Below, one piece after another: positions 36,869 through 46,171 of a stretch of 64,000 bases of DNA. Numbering within the stretch: position 1 is the stretch's first letter; the number at the start of each line of letters is the position of its first letter. Under the pieces are notes generated by a model that had not been told where the DNA came from, did no database searches, and saw nothing but the letters and a program-made list of their open reading frames with translations. The position numbers and the translations under genes are program-made. The stretch is from Bacillus sp. AFS055030 (lineage in GTDB: Bacteria > Bacillota > Bacilli > Bacillales > Bacillaceae_G), in assembly GCF_002574545.1 (NCBI RefSeq), contig NZ_NUGT01000020.1:1-64000 (forward strand), given 5' to 3'.

Positions 36869-37570
36869 ATGAGTATTCAAAACGTTTATCTTTCTATAAA
36901 GCAAGGAGAAACAGCCACAAACCAAAATAGAATTCCGATTTCCTATAATAAAACATTACTAGGCCGTACGTGGGGTAATGAATGCCCAGATATTCCTTTT
37001 ACAAGTCAGTATATTTCAAGAAAACATGCATTAATTAGTTTCGATAAAGAGAAAAATTACACAATCGTTGATCTCATGAGTAAACATGGAACACAAGTAA
37101 ACCATATTTCGATAGAGAAAAATAAACCTTATTTCCTTCGTGATGGTGATTGTATAAGTCTTGCAAGTGGTGCCGCTATTCTTATTTTTCATAATCTATC
37201 AGAGCAAAACCTTGGAGACACACTTGATATGCCATTAGTTTTCGATAAACAAATAAACGAATTTAATGGTTTAACGGTGAACGTAGTTAAGCGAGAAATT
37301 CTAATTGATGGCGTAAGAATCCATCTAACAAGTAAAGATACAGAGTTATTTTTGTTGTTATATCAAAGAGCCAATAGCGCAGTAAGCTATAACGAAATTA
37401 AAATAGGTGTTTGGCCTGAACGGATGACGAAAGATATTGAGCAGCCTGATGTGGGACGAGAAGAAATTAATACTCTTATCTATCGATTACGTAAGAAATT
37501 AGGAAAATACGGTCATAAAATTGTTTCCGTTCCACGGTATGGATATCTGTTTGATTTAGAGGATTTGTAA
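36869..37570 (+). CDS. FHA domain fused to an OmpR-type winged helix
   Basis: A 233-aa protein. Residues about 28-100 form a forkhead-associated phosphothreonine-binding domain: the Gly-Arg (LLGRTW) and SRKHALI motifs are present, while the usual NGT is HGT. Residues about 128-230 form a PhoB/OmpR-type DNA-binding winged helix (LTSKDTELFLLLYQRANSAV and the wing VPRYGYLFDL). No receiver domain is present. It reads as a one-component regulator in which Ser/Thr phosphorylation, and not a histidine kinase, would control DNA binding; no kinase lies nearby. AAAGGAG precedes the ATG. Confidence 0.88.
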   Translation: MSIQNVYLSIKQGETATNQNRIPISYNKTLLGRTWGNECPDIPFTSQYISRKHALISFDKEKNYTIVDLMSKHGTQVNHISIEKNKPYFLRDGDCISLASGAAILIFHNLSEQNLGDTLDMPLVFDKQINEFNGLTVNVVKREILIDGVRIHLTSKDTELFLLLYQRANSAVSYNEIKIGVWPERMTKDIEQPDVGREEINTLIYRLRKKLGKYGHKIVSVPRYGYLFDLEDL

Positions 37571-37575
37571 TGGAA

Positions 37576-37613
37576 AAAGAGTGTAGAATAGTTTAAAAAC
37601 ATTCCACACTCTT
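37576..37613 (+). terminator. Intrinsic terminator of the FHA regulator gene
   Basis: AAGAGTGTAGAAT/ATTCCACACTCTT stem-loop with a modest T tail. Confidence 0.75.
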
Positions 37614-37686
37614 CTTTAGCAAATAATTGTATTTCTTTTTTGGATAATAACAAACCAAATATACTTATTTTTCGATAAATGTCAGC

Positions 37687-37854
37687 TTATAATAAATTAG
37701 CTCTTACTTTTTTCTCTAAAATTGTTAATTCAATATAAATTGCAATAAAAGAACACAGTGATCCTACAAAAAGAAATATTGCGCATACATATACAGGTAA
37801 AATTAATAGAATATACCATACTATTGTTCCAATAATCATTAATAAATAAAACAT
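37687..37854 (-). CDS. Small two-helix membrane protein
   Basis: A 55-aa protein made almost wholly of two hydrophobic helices (about residues 3-20 and 22-42) followed by a basic tail (EKKVRANLL). ATG at 37854 follows AAAAAGGGTG at good spacing; an upstream in-frame start at 37881 is on the far side of that site. No family recognised. Confidence 0.55.
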   Translation of the reverse strand: MFYLLMIIGTIVWYILLILPVYVCAIFLFVGSLCSFIAIYIELTILEKKVRANLL

Positions 37855-37881
37855 TAAATTCACCCTTTTTACAGTAATCAA

Positions 37882-38187
37882 ATGAAATCAAAATCGTCTA
37901 AAACGAAATTATGTACTTATGTAAAGGTATTACTTCCCGCTTTTTTACTCAATATCATATTGATAACAAAACACTAACATTTTAAATTATTATCTCTTTC
38001 TCTAATGATTCGTTTCGTTATCTATGCAAAACAACACTTTTTTAGTAAAATAAAAAACCTGCTCCGCTTCAGGAACAGGTTTTTAGTTGTTAGCTTTTTT
38101 CCGAATAGATATTAGTTAAAAAATCAGATTTAATAGAAAAGACGCAACAAACAGCTTTGATTCCTTTCTAACGTTTTAAATTCTAAA
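37882..38187. other. Intergenic region
   Basis: No gene seen. It holds the terminator of the germination operon (38050-38086) and A/T-rich sequence. Confidence 0.6.
38050..38086 (-). terminator. Intrinsic terminator of the ger operon
   Basis: Minus strand: AAAAACCTGTTCCTG, loop, AGCAGGTTTTTT. Confidence 0.8.
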
Positions 38188-39297
38188 CTAATTACTCCCT
38201 AAATAATTAGTTTTTTTAAACGCTTGAAACACAAGAACCACCAAAAATAAAAATGGTATATAAAAATAAAGAAAACTAGAAGTGACGTATGTCATAAAAA
38301 TCGCGATACTCTCCGCACCCGTTTTACTGCTAACACTAATTACCATTAAATGAACAATTAGAATTGAAAACCATAAAGACTTCTTAGTTTTAAATTTAAA
38401 CGATTCTTTTAAAATTCGGAAAGCTCCCCACAATGCCATACAGCAAGGAGGAAGAATAACTAATAACCATAAAAATATAAATACATATTCAAATCTTTCG
38501 ATAAATGGATAGCGAATAATTTTTGAAATCATAAGTGTTGGCCAAGTTATATGTTTAAGCTGTCCGGCACTAAAATAAGCAAATGAAATGAATGTGATAA
38601 ATAAGTATAAAATGATTGTACACGCTTGTGAAAGATGTGCCCATTTTTGGGATTTTACATTATTTTTAATAAACGGAAAGTAAATAAGCAAAAATTCAGG
38701 TCCAGAGTACATCAGAATACAATTCTTTGCGGAAGCATAATAATCGCTTATACTATGATTAAATAGTGGTAATAAATTCGTCCAATATGTATATTTCAAT
38801 GGGAAATAAAATGTAAGCAATAAAAGAGATGGAATTAGTACTCCCCAAAAACAGATGCCTGTAATGACTCTAAATCCTCCAATAACCAAATAGGTGATGA
38901 CAAGAAGCATAATAAATGATAAGAGCCATATTGGAAAATATGGAAAAACCCAAGTAATAAGAACTGCTATATAGGAGCGAATGATTGTAGCTCCGACTAA
39001 AAGCATGTAAATATAAAAAAATATATTTAATACATTACCAATCCATTTCCCAAATAATTGTTGATGTAAAGACATAATATCTCCGTTATTAGATTTATTT
39101 AATAAGTAATACATTAACCAAATAATGATATGTATAGAGATACCAACTACTAAAACCGATAACCATGCATCTTGTTCGGCTCCTTTTATTATTTTACTTT
39201 GAAAACTCAACAAGCCTACACCTGTTTGGGTACTATTAAAAATAAATAATAAGAAAAAGGGAGATACTGTCAGACTTTCTTTTAATTGTTTACTCAT
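38188..39297 (-). CDS. GerAB-type spore germinant receptor permease subunit
   Basis: A 369-aa protein with ten hydrophobic helices of the endospore germination permease family (APC superfamily). It is the B subunit, which binds the germinant in the inner spore membrane. The opening (FLLFIFNSTQTGVGLLSFQSK) is typical. AAGGAG precedes the ATG. Last gene of the A-C-B operon at 38188-41915. The germinant is unknown. Confidence 0.92.
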   Translation of the reverse strand: MSKQLKESLTVSPFFLLFIFNSTQTGVGLLSFQSKIIKGAEQDAWLSVLVVGISIHIIIWLMYYLLNKSNNGDIMSLHQQLFGKWIGNVLNIFFYIYMLLVGATIIRSYIAVLITWVFPYFPIWLLSFIMLLVITYLVIGGFRVITGICFWGVLIPSLLLLTFYFPLKYTYWTNLLPLFNHSISDYYASAKNCILMYSGPEFLLIYFPFIKNNVKSQKWAHLSQACTIILYLFITFISFAYFSAGQLKHITWPTLMISKIIRYPFIERFEYVFIFLWLLVILPPCCMALWGAFRILKESFKFKTKKSLWFSILIVHLMVISVSSKTGAESIAIFMTYVTSSFLYFYIPFLFLVVLVFQAFKKTNYLGSN

Positions 39298-39316
39298 AGA
39301 CGATCTCCTTTACTTT

Positions 39317-40423
39317 TTATTGGCCAATTCCAGATTGGAATAATACTACTTTGACATTCACATCATATTCAATTGCTGGATACACCTTTTCATAAAACTC
39401 CTTTTCGTTCCATTTTCTTGAATGGACTCTTGCTAAATCACCTATACCTATAGGATCGACTTGACGTTCTTGGAAATGTAATAATAGTTTTTCAAAATCT
39501 TCTTCCATTTGTTTTTCCAATTGATTGTTTAAAAGTATATTATTTTTTCGTTTCATTAAATCTAACCAATCTGGATAATCCTTTACCATCCCTTTTAAAG
39601 TAATATCAAATTTCACTTTTGTTTTTCCTTTTTTTGTATTTATATATTTTTTTTCGTTCCCATTTAAAATCGATAATATTCCGGTATCAATTTTTTTCCC
39701 CTTCTGTATATTAAATTCGGTTTGTCCTCTAATTACTCTACCTCTTAATATTTTATAGAGTAAGCTTTCTTTTGGATCTAAAATAAAGTCAAGTTTGTCC
39801 TTCTTAAAAACAGCTAGACCATTTACTTCAATATTTCCCTTTTCATTTGTCTTAATAAAAGGTAAAGAAGCATCTCTACCCTCTCCGTAGTAATCAAATA
39901 AAAAACTATGTATAGTTGGAACCGGTACAAATTGAGTTTTAAAATTTTGTTCAATTAATTTATAGATATAGTTACTGTCTTTGTGGAGGTTTTTCTTTAA
40001 TAATTCTTCTACTGGTTCTTCTGAAACAGCTAATATTGCATTGCTTCCAATCAATGGATCCCTACAAACCGCTTTTATAAAATACGAAACCCCATTTTCA
40101 GCTAATTCTTTTCCAAAAATAAAAAGGTTCACCTTACCCATTTCAAGCGGTTTTGGGGATTGTTTATTTAATGCTTGTTTAATTAATAGAGATTTCTTAC
40201 CACTCCCCTGTAGCATAGAACTCCCTTTATTGTCTACTTCTGTAAAATCAGAGTAAAGTGCCGTTCCAACAAAATGATCTTCAACTTTGTCAAAACCGTA
40301 TACTGATATAATTTGCACTTCATTAATAATTTTTTGTGGAAGAGAGCAACCAGATAGCAATAACAAAAGTAGAAAAAATCCACTAAAAATATAAATATGT
40401 TTTCGGTTTTTCCTATTCTTCAT
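39317..40423 (-). CDS. GerAC-type germinant receptor lipoprotein
   Basis: Ger(x)C family lipoprotein (368 aa from ATG 40423). The signal and lipobox LLLLSGCS are at about residues 17-26, so Cys26 should be lipidated. The family opening SLPQKIINEVQIISVYGFD and the C-terminal Spore_GerAC domain are clear. An ATG at 40432 is in frame, but AAGGATGATC overlaps it and suits 40423. The 5' end overlaps the GerAA coding end. Confidence 0.9.
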   Translation of the reverse strand: MKNRKNRKHIYIFSGFFLLLLLLSGCSLPQKIINEVQIISVYGFDKVEDHFVGTALYSDFTEVDNKGSSMLQGSGKKSLLIKQALNKQSPKPLEMGKVNLFIFGKELAENGVSYFIKAVCRDPLIGSNAILAVSEEPVEELLKKNLHKDSNYIYKLIEQNFKTQFVPVPTIHSFLFDYYGEGRDASLPFIKTNEKGNIEVNGLAVFKKDKLDFILDPKESLLYKILRGRVIRGQTEFNIQKGKKIDTGILSILNGNEKKYINTKKGKTKVKFDITLKGMVKDYPDWLDLMKRKNNILLNNQLEKQMEEDFEKLLLHFQERQVDPIGIGDLARVHSRKWNEKEFYEKVYPAIEYDVNVKVVLFQSGIGQ

Positions 40424-41915
40424 GACGATCATCCTTATTTTTTTTAGGATTATATCTTTTTAGTGAAAGAGGTCTTAAAAAGCTACTGCGAGTCGTTGTA
40501 AATTGATAGGGTGACCGAATAAAAGTATCGCTAAAGCTTTTTATTCTAAATGGATACAAAGGTACCATATATGGATTTCCTAACGATTTAAGTTTTAATA
40601 AATGCCCTAAAATAAGTACAAATCCTATTATGATGCCAAAACCACCCATAAATGCTGCAAGTAAAATGAGTGGAAACCGCAAAAGTCGAATGGCATTTGA
40701 CATTTTAAATATAGGTGTAGTGAAAGAAGCAAGTGCAGATAGTGATACGATAATCAGTAAGATATTACTTGTTAATGCTGCTTGGACTGATGCCTGTCCG
40801 ATTACAATACCACCTACAATACCAAGTGTTTGTCCAATTTTTGTCGGTAATCGAGCTCCAGCTTCTCTTAATAATTCAATTGTAGTCTCTAAAAAAATAG
40901 CTTCCCACATTGGGGGAAATGGAACATGTGCCCTAGAACTAATTAATGGCTGCAATAAATCGTCAGGTAAAACTTCGTAATGAAATGTTAAAATTGCTAC
41001 ATAGATTGGTGTCGCAAACAAAGAGAAAATAACACTCATTATACGAATAATGCGAAAAAACGATCCTAATACCCAATTTAGAAAATAATCCTCTGGAGAA
41101 ATGAAAAAATCCAATATAGTGGTCGGTCCTGTAATAATGTATGGGGAACCATTCGATAAGATCGCAACTTGCCCGTTAATCATTGCATAGACAACCCGAT
41201 CAGTCCGTTCAGTAGATAAAAAAATAGGAAAAGGCGAATTTGAGTTATCTGAAATAAGTTGATCAATGATTGAATTATCAAAAATAACATCGAAGTCGAC
41301 GTTTTCCAAACGTTGACGAGCAGTTTCGATATATTCTGGATTCGTAATGCCATCTATATAGGCTATAACGACTTCTGTTTTAGACATTGAACCTACTTTG
41401 ATTTCCTCAAAAACTAACTCAGGTATAGGTAATTTTTTTCGAATTAGATGAAGATTAGTACTCAGGTCTTCAACAAATCCTACTTTTGGACCAATCACAC
41501 TAAATTCATTTTCTGTATCATTATTTTCGCGGTAACCAAGATTTGAATTTTCTACGTTTATCGCCAAAAAGCGCTTGAAATAGCTGAATTCAAGAATAAC
41601 ATATCCTTTTATTAATTTTTTTTCGAGATCTACTGGATCAGTTGTTACTTCAACATCCTCAAAAGGAATCAACTTTTTCACATCATTAATCGTACTAATT
41701 TTTTTATAATGCTCTTGTAATGCTGGGAGTAAAAGATTATTTATTTTATCTGAATCGACCATGCTTTTATAGTAACTAATGGTTAGATCCTGTTCTTCAG
41801 ATAATGAAAATTGATGAAAATCACTCGATTTAGCAGCTTGTTGAAATATGGATGTTATTGACTTTGTTTCTTTTTTTGTCTCCCCGCTATTCCGTTCATT
41901 AGATTGTAAACGCAT
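40413..41915 (-). CDS. GerAA-type germinant receptor subunit A
   Basis: A 500-aa subunit with a large soluble N-terminal domain (to about residue 265), then four to five membrane segments. Family markers: DGITNPEYIETARQRL and GSSFRIIRIMSVIF in the middle, the PFPPMWEAIFLETTIELLREAGARLP segment after the first helices, and the C-terminal PLYPFRIKSFSDTFIR. It is the first gene of a complete A-C-B receptor operon that triggers spore germination on binding a small-molecule germinant. Confidence 0.93.
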   Translation of the reverse strand: MRLQSNERNSGETKKETKSITSIFQQAAKSSDFHQFSLSEEQDLTISYYKSMVDSDKINNLLLPALQEHYKKISTINDVKKLIPFEDVEVTTDPVDLEKKLIKGYVILEFSYFKRFLAINVENSNLGYRENNDTENEFSVIGPKVGFVEDLSTNLHLIRKKLPIPELVFEEIKVGSMSKTEVVIAYIDGITNPEYIETARQRLENVDFDVIFDNSIIDQLISDNSNSPFPIFLSTERTDRVVYAMINGQVAILSNGSPYIITGPTTILDFFISPEDYFLNWVLGSFFRIIRIMSVIFSLFATPIYVAILTFHYEVLPDDLLQPLISSRAHVPFPPMWEAIFLETTIELLREAGARLPTKIGQTLGIVGGIVIGQASVQAALTSNILLIIVSLSALASFTTPIFKMSNAIRLLRFPLILLAAFMGGFGIIIGFVLILGHLLKLKSLGNPYMVPLYPFRIKSFSDTFIRSPYQFTTTRSSFLRPLSLKRYNPKKNKDDRHEE

Positions 41916-42183
41916 TTAGACCACCCAATAGATTGAATTATTTTGACTTTACGTTTGAGATCGTTATATAACTGAGGTTAATTATGTTTTTAAAGATATA
42001 AATAGAGTCTACCTAGAATTTCCATTTTATTCCCTACTTTATTTTTTCGTTCTTTCCAATTTATATTCAATAAAATGTATGCGATTTAGGTCATTTCTCC
42101 GATACTTTAAACGATTGAATTTGGATTGATCAGATCTAAAAGTCAAATTTTAGGATTTTTAGAAAATATCAGATGGCAAATAC

Positions 42184-42220
42184 AAAAAAATACAAGTCTA
42201 GCTCATAAAACTGACTTGTA
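42184..42220 (-). terminator. Intrinsic terminator
   Basis: Minus strand: TACAAGTC, 14-base loop, GACTTGTA, T7; stands just past the subtilase remnant. Confidence 0.8.
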
Positions 42221-42230
42221 CTAAAAAAAA

Positions 42231-42471
42231 TTATCGTTTTAAAATAATTTCTTCTAAATCTGTTGTTACTTTAAATCCATCCTTCGTTTTAACATCTGTA
42301 GAAATTAATTTCTTTTAACGCTACTGCTCCTGCTTGCTCGAGTGAAGACCCTTTTCTTGTGATGATAACCGGGGTATTAATGGCATTTTGAATTTGCATT
42401 AAACCAGATCCTTGAATTCTTGGAGAATAAGGTATTGTATTTTTCGTGTTAGGGTCCATAAATGGTTTTGA
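42231..42471 (-). pseudogene. Subtilase (S8) fragment, truncated and frameshifted
   Basis: Minus-strand translation from 42471 gives SKPFMDPNTKN, YSPRIQGSGLMQIQNAI, TPVIITRKGSS and AGAVALKEI, then a frameshift near 42310, then STDVKTKDGFKV to a stop at 42231. The SPRIQGSGLMQIQNAI segment followed by TPV is the junction after the catalytic domain in large cell-envelope subtilases. The catalytic part upstream is gone: the fragment begins abruptly within 6 bases of the second copy of the 91-bp repeat. Confidence 0.7.
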
Positions 42472-42476
42472 TAGAT

Positions 42477-42567
42477 ATGTTAACTTAGAAATGTAACAAT
42501 TCTATGCAAATTAGACTACGCTCTTTTTACAAGTTTTTTACAAGCTCTTTGCAACACGATAAAAAAT
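42477..42567. repeat. 91-bp repeat, copy 2
   Basis: Same sequence and orientation as 32781-32871 with six mismatches. It retains an intact WalR-type box (minus strand, 42526-42542), but no hydrolase gene follows it, only the subtilase remnant. Confidence 0.9.
42526..42542 (-). promoter_or_regulatory. WalR box in repeat copy 2
   Basis: Minus strand TGTAAA-AAACT-TGTAAA, identical to the box upstream of the M23 gene. Confidence 0.65.
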
Positions 42568-42652
42568 AATACAAAAAATTAAATAATACTGACTGAAAAA
42601 AGATAAAAGAATGTTTATAGAAATAGTATTTTGTTAGGAATTACTTTAATAT

Positions 42653-42681
42653 AAAAAACCTTGCTTTAATAAAAGCAAGGC
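42653..42681 (-). terminator. Intrinsic terminator of the catabolic operon
   Basis: Minus strand: GCCTTGCTTTTATTAAAGCAAGG stem followed by TTTTTT, downstream of nagB. Confidence 0.88.
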
Positions 42682-42813
42682 TCATTTGTAGTCGGTGTCT
42701 TAAAAATATAGTAAATATTTATATTTTCAAACTCAGCTGACCGAAAATTGCGATATTTTTCTACAATTATAATTATTAGTTTACAAAAACGATACTATTA
42801 GTAACTATCTTAA

Positions 42814-43581
42814 CTAATAGATAACACTCTTCTCTAACAAAGAAATTTCTTTAGTGTCTAATAAGCTAGATGCTTCTTTATCCAGAAGAACCATGATATT
42901 TGGATGCAATTGAAGAAAAGATCCAGGACACCAAGTTGAGATATTTCCTTGGAATGCTTCTTTGACAATTTCAGCTTTATCCTTCCCTAGCGCAATAAAC
43001 AGTATTTTCTTTGAACGCATTATATCCCTCACACCCATTGTAATAGCATAAGATGGGACATCTTCTACTTTTTCAAAGTCTTTAGAATTAGCCTGTTTGG
43101 TTTCATTCGTTAATTCCACCACATGAGTGCCACCAATAAGATGCTGATCCGGTTCGTTAAAACCAATATGTCCATTCGTTCCGATTCCGAGTATCTGCAG
43201 ATCTAATTGTCCTACTTGATTTAATAACTGATCATATCTACTAACTTCATCGTCCATATTAACCGCATTTCCATTAGGGATATGCAGATTATTTTCCTTT
43301 ACATCAATAGAGTTATATAGGTTTTTTTGCATAAATGAATAAAAGCTTTGATTGTGCTCTTTTGGAAGCCCAATATACTCATCCAAATTATACATGCTCA
43401 CTTGCTTAAACGAAACAACCCCTGATTGATGTTGCTTAATCAACTCTTCATAAAGTCCAATAGGTGTCCGTCCCGTTGCCATCCCCATTTTTAAATTAGG
43501 CTTTATGTTAATTTGTTGTAAAACGAAATATGCTGCATACTGATTTAATTGTTCAGCTGTTTCAAAAATTTTTATTTTCAT
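42814..43581 (-). CDS. nagB: Glucosamine-6-phosphate deaminase
   Basis: A 255-aa isomerase/deaminase converting glucosamine 6-phosphate to fructose 6-phosphate and ammonia. Family motifs: MATGRTPIGLYEEL at about 34-47, YNLDEYIGLP at 65-74 and GIGTNGHIGFNEP at about 132-144. It lacks the C-terminal extension of allosteric enterobacterial forms. Last gene of the catabolic locus; it overlaps the aldolase stop by four bases. Its presence suggests an amino sugar or amino-polyol intermediate, or relaxed substrate use. Confidence 0.93.
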   Translation of the reverse strand: MKIKIFETAEQLNQYAAYFVLQQINIKPNLKMGMATGRTPIGLYEELIKQHQSGVVSFKQVSMYNLDEYIGLPKEHNQSFYSFMQKNLYNSIDVKENNLHIPNGNAVNMDDEVSRYDQLLNQVGQLDLQILGIGTNGHIGFNEPDQHLIGGTHVVELTNETKQANSKDFEKVEDVPSYAITMGVRDIMRSKKILFIALGKDKAEIVKEAFQGNISTWCPGSFLQLHPNIMVLLDKEASSLLDTKEISLLEKSVIY

Positions 43582-44234
43582 AGTTTAATCAATTCTTTCT
43601 TTGCTTCTTGTACTTTTTGCACGAATTGTCTAGAGAGATCAGTTATAGTTTGAAAATCGTTCACTTTAGAACTTGAAGTTAATGATCCACCGATTCCAAC
43701 AGCAACTGCCCCTGAATTAATCCAATCAGATATATTTTCAAGACTGACACCACCAGTTGGCATGATTTTAGCCTGCGGAATTGGTCCTTTTATAGCTTTA
43801 ATCATATCAGTTCCTTGCACCTCACCCGGAAATAGTTTCATAATATCGACACCAAGTTCCATTGCTTGAACTACTTCTTTAATTGACATAACACCTGGTA
43901 ATGATGCTATTTGATAGCGATTACAAAGCTTGATTGTACTTTCATTTAAATAAGGAGATACAATAAAGGATGCGCCAGAAAGAATAGCTATGCGGGCAGT
44001 TTCTGAATCCATCACTGTACCTGCTCCTATAGCAATATCTTCATTTATATATCTATCAGCCAAATACTCTAATACTTTATGAGCTTTTGGGACGGTAAAT
44101 GTGATTTCTAAAGAATTGATTCCACCTTCTAAACATGCTTCTGAAATCCTAATAGCTTGCTCTTTACTATCAGCTCGAATAACAGGTACTACTCCGTTAT
44201 CACAGATGATTTTTGTTACTTGATCTTTATTCAT
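43578..44234 (-). CDS. KDPG/KHG-type 2-keto-3-deoxy aldolase
   Basis: Class I aldolase (218 aa) of the EDA family that cleaves 2-keto-3-deoxy acid phosphates to pyruvate and an aldehyde. Motifs: VPVIRADSKEQAI near the N-terminus, GINSLEITF (catalytic Glu), GAGTVMD and the Schiff-base Lys in DIMKLFPGE. It overlaps both neighbours (1 and 4 bases), so it is tightly coupled to the SerA-like and nagB genes. No sugar-acid dehydratase is encoded in the cluster, so its keto-deoxy substrate must arise in another way. Confidence 0.92.
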   Translation of the reverse strand: MNKDQVTKIICDNGVVPVIRADSKEQAIRISEACLEGGINSLEITFTVPKAHKVLEYLADRYINEDIAIGAGTVMDSETARIAILSGASFIVSPYLNESTIKLCNRYQIASLPGVMSIKEVVQAMELGVDIMKLFPGEVQGTDMIKAIKGPIPQAKIMPTGGVSLENISDWINSGAVAVGIGGSLTSSSKVNDFQTITDLSRQFVQKVQEAKKELIKL

Positions 44235-45178
44235 TAGTATGCTCCTTCCAGTTCCAAAGATTTAAGGAGATTCTGACTCGCATAAATTCCCATATTATCA
44301 ATGGCTTGAATCGTTGATGCTGCGCAATGAGAGCCAATCACGATATTATCTAATAATAATAGACCATGATTAATTGGTGGCTCCTGCTCAAATACATCGA
44401 TTCCTGCTCCCCAAATCAACTTGTTTTTTAAAGCATTTTCAAGTGCATCTTCGTTAATTAGTCCACCTCTCGCCGTATTAATGATAACAGCAGTAGGTTT
44501 CATCATTTGAAACTCTTCGTAGCTGATGATGTGACGGGTTTCATTATTTAAAGGTAGGTGCAAACTAATGAAATCTGCTTCTTGAAGAATATCGTTGACA
44601 CTTTCAACGTAGGTGATCCCATGTTCTTTAGCAAATTCCTCATCTCTTACAAGGTCATATGCTAATATTTTCATATCAAAACCTTTTGCTCTTTTAGCAA
44701 CACCTTTTCCAATATTGCCAGTTCCAATTAACCCTAAAGTTTTGCCATAGGCATCAACCGTTGTTATTTTAGACCAATCTTTCTGTCGACACTTATAATC
44801 GATTGTTGCCACTCTTCTAGCTACCGATAACATAAGTGACATCGTATAATCTGCTACTGCATTACTATTAGCACCAGCTGTAATGGATACTGAAATTTGA
44901 TGTTTATCAGCATAATCCAAATCAATGTTGTCTGTCCCGACACCGTATTTGGCAATTGCCTTTAGGTTTTTTGCTTCCATTAGAACCTCTTTATCTAACG
45001 GATCGACGCCAATTATAACACCATCTACGTCTTGGATAGCTTCTTTCATTTCAGCTTTCGTTAATATACGATTATATCGGTTTAACTGCACTTCATAACC
45101 TGCATTTTCAAGTAGTTGAATAGGTGTTGTACTGTGCTTTCCAAATGAACGAGGCGTTACTAAAACTTTTTTTTTCAT
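44234..45178 (-). CDS. D-2-hydroxyacid dehydrogenase (SerA-like)
   Basis: A 314-aa NAD-dependent dehydrogenase of the phosphoglycerate dehydrogenase family without the C-terminal ACT domain. Rossmann motif GTGNIGKGVAKRA at about 149-161. The catalytic Arg is in NTARGGLI, and the Glu and His follow (the latter in GSHCAAST). The short form and the cluster context suggest oxidation of a D-hydroxy acid derived from the imported substrate, and not serine synthesis. Confidence 0.88.
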   Translation of the reverse strand: MKKKVLVTPRSFGKHSTTPIQLLENAGYEVQLNRYNRILTKAEMKEAIQDVDGVIIGVDPLDKEVLMEAKNLKAIAKYGVGTDNIDLDYADKHQISVSITAGANSNAVADYTMSLMLSVARRVATIDYKCRQKDWSKITTVDAYGKTLGLIGTGNIGKGVAKRAKGFDMKILAYDLVRDEEFAKEHGITYVESVNDILQEADFISLHLPLNNETRHIISYEEFQMMKPTAVIINTARGGLINEDALENALKNKLIWGAGIDVFEQEPPINHGLLLLDNIVIGSHCAASTIQAIDNMGIYASQNLLKSLELEGAY

Positions 45179-45220
45179 ACTTCTCCCCCTTTTTTTAAAC
45201 TTAGTCTATTTTAATCATGG

Positions 45221-46168
45221 TTAATTAGCAGTCAATCGTAATTCCATGGCGATTTTCTCTAGATTTTCAAAATTCCCTTGAATATCTACATCGAATACTT
45301 CTGCAATAACTTGTGTCCAACCGTGTATAAAATAAATCCAGCCATCTTCAATATGTAAATTTTTATCTTCTTTTTGCTTTATCGCTTGATGCATAAAATC
45401 TAATGCCCCACGGTAATTCAATTCCCATACAAGACTATTTTGAGGGAAACTTGCTTTATCACTTAAAGGTGTACCAGGTCGATCTTTTCCTAATCCTGTT
45501 GCATTAATAATTAATGAATGGGGTGGCAAATTTTGTAACACATGATCATTATCTTCAGCTGTTGGGCATAAATGGTATTCAAATTGAACAGGTGTGTTAA
45601 TTTGACTCAATAATTTTTCGGCAGACTTTAAACGCGCTTCACTACGATTACTAATAATGATCTTTTTCGTTAAATTCGAACCATGTTTAACATCAGTTAA
45701 ATAAGAGCATATAGCGAGAGCACTACCGCCGGCACCCATAATAAATACCTCACCATTATGCTTCCAAAAATCTTTCGGTATGAAAGCTTCCATCGCTAAT
45801 CCACTGGAAATGGGATCTTTAGCGTGTCCGATCAGACATTCATTTCGTTTTGATATAGAAGAAATCTCATGAAACATTGTTGCATAATGATCTAAATCAT
45901 CGAAAGCAGCCGATGCGGCGTTATATAGATCAATCTTATGAGTAGTGACAAGAGCACCCATTGAAAGTGGGTCATTTTTGATAAAATCTATACATTTTTG
46001 ATAGACACTATCTTCCGCGTGAATTTCTATATCAATTCCTTTGATAACAGCTTCATTAATCCCTAACTCTTGAGCCCACAAAGGAAAAAGATTCATTATA
46101 GAAGATTGAGTTGTAGTTACACCGATAAAATACATGGTTGGTTGTTGTGCGCTTTCTGGTAAAATCAT
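45221..46168 (-). CDS. Shikimate-dehydrogenase-like oxidoreductase
   Basis: AroE-family protein of 315 aa, longer than the usual 270-290. The N-terminal substrate domain has GALVTTHKIDLYNAA (the conserved Lys). The NAD(P) domain has GAGGSALAICSYL at about 148-160, and NATGLGKDRPGTPLS is typical. Clustered AroE paralogues act on substrates other than shikimate, so a sugar-derived substrate is likely here. ATG 46168 is eight bases from AGGTGA; a TTG at 46171 is also in frame. Confidence 0.8.
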   Translation of the reverse strand: MILPESAQQPTMYFIGVTTTQSSIMNLFPLWAQELGINEAVIKGIDIEIHAEDSVYQKCIDFIKNDPLSMGALVTTHKIDLYNAASAAFDDLDHYATMFHEISSISKRNECLIGHAKDPISSGLAMEAFIPKDFWKHNGEVFIMGAGGSALAICSYLTDVKHGSNLTKKIIISNRSEARLKSAEKLLSQINTPVQFEYHLCPTAEDNDHVLQNLPPHSLIINATGLGKDRPGTPLSDKASFPQNSLVWELNYRGALDFMHQAIKQKEDKNLHIEDGWIYFIHGWTQVIAEVFDVDIQGNFENLEKIAMELRLTAN

Positions 46169-46171
46169 CAA

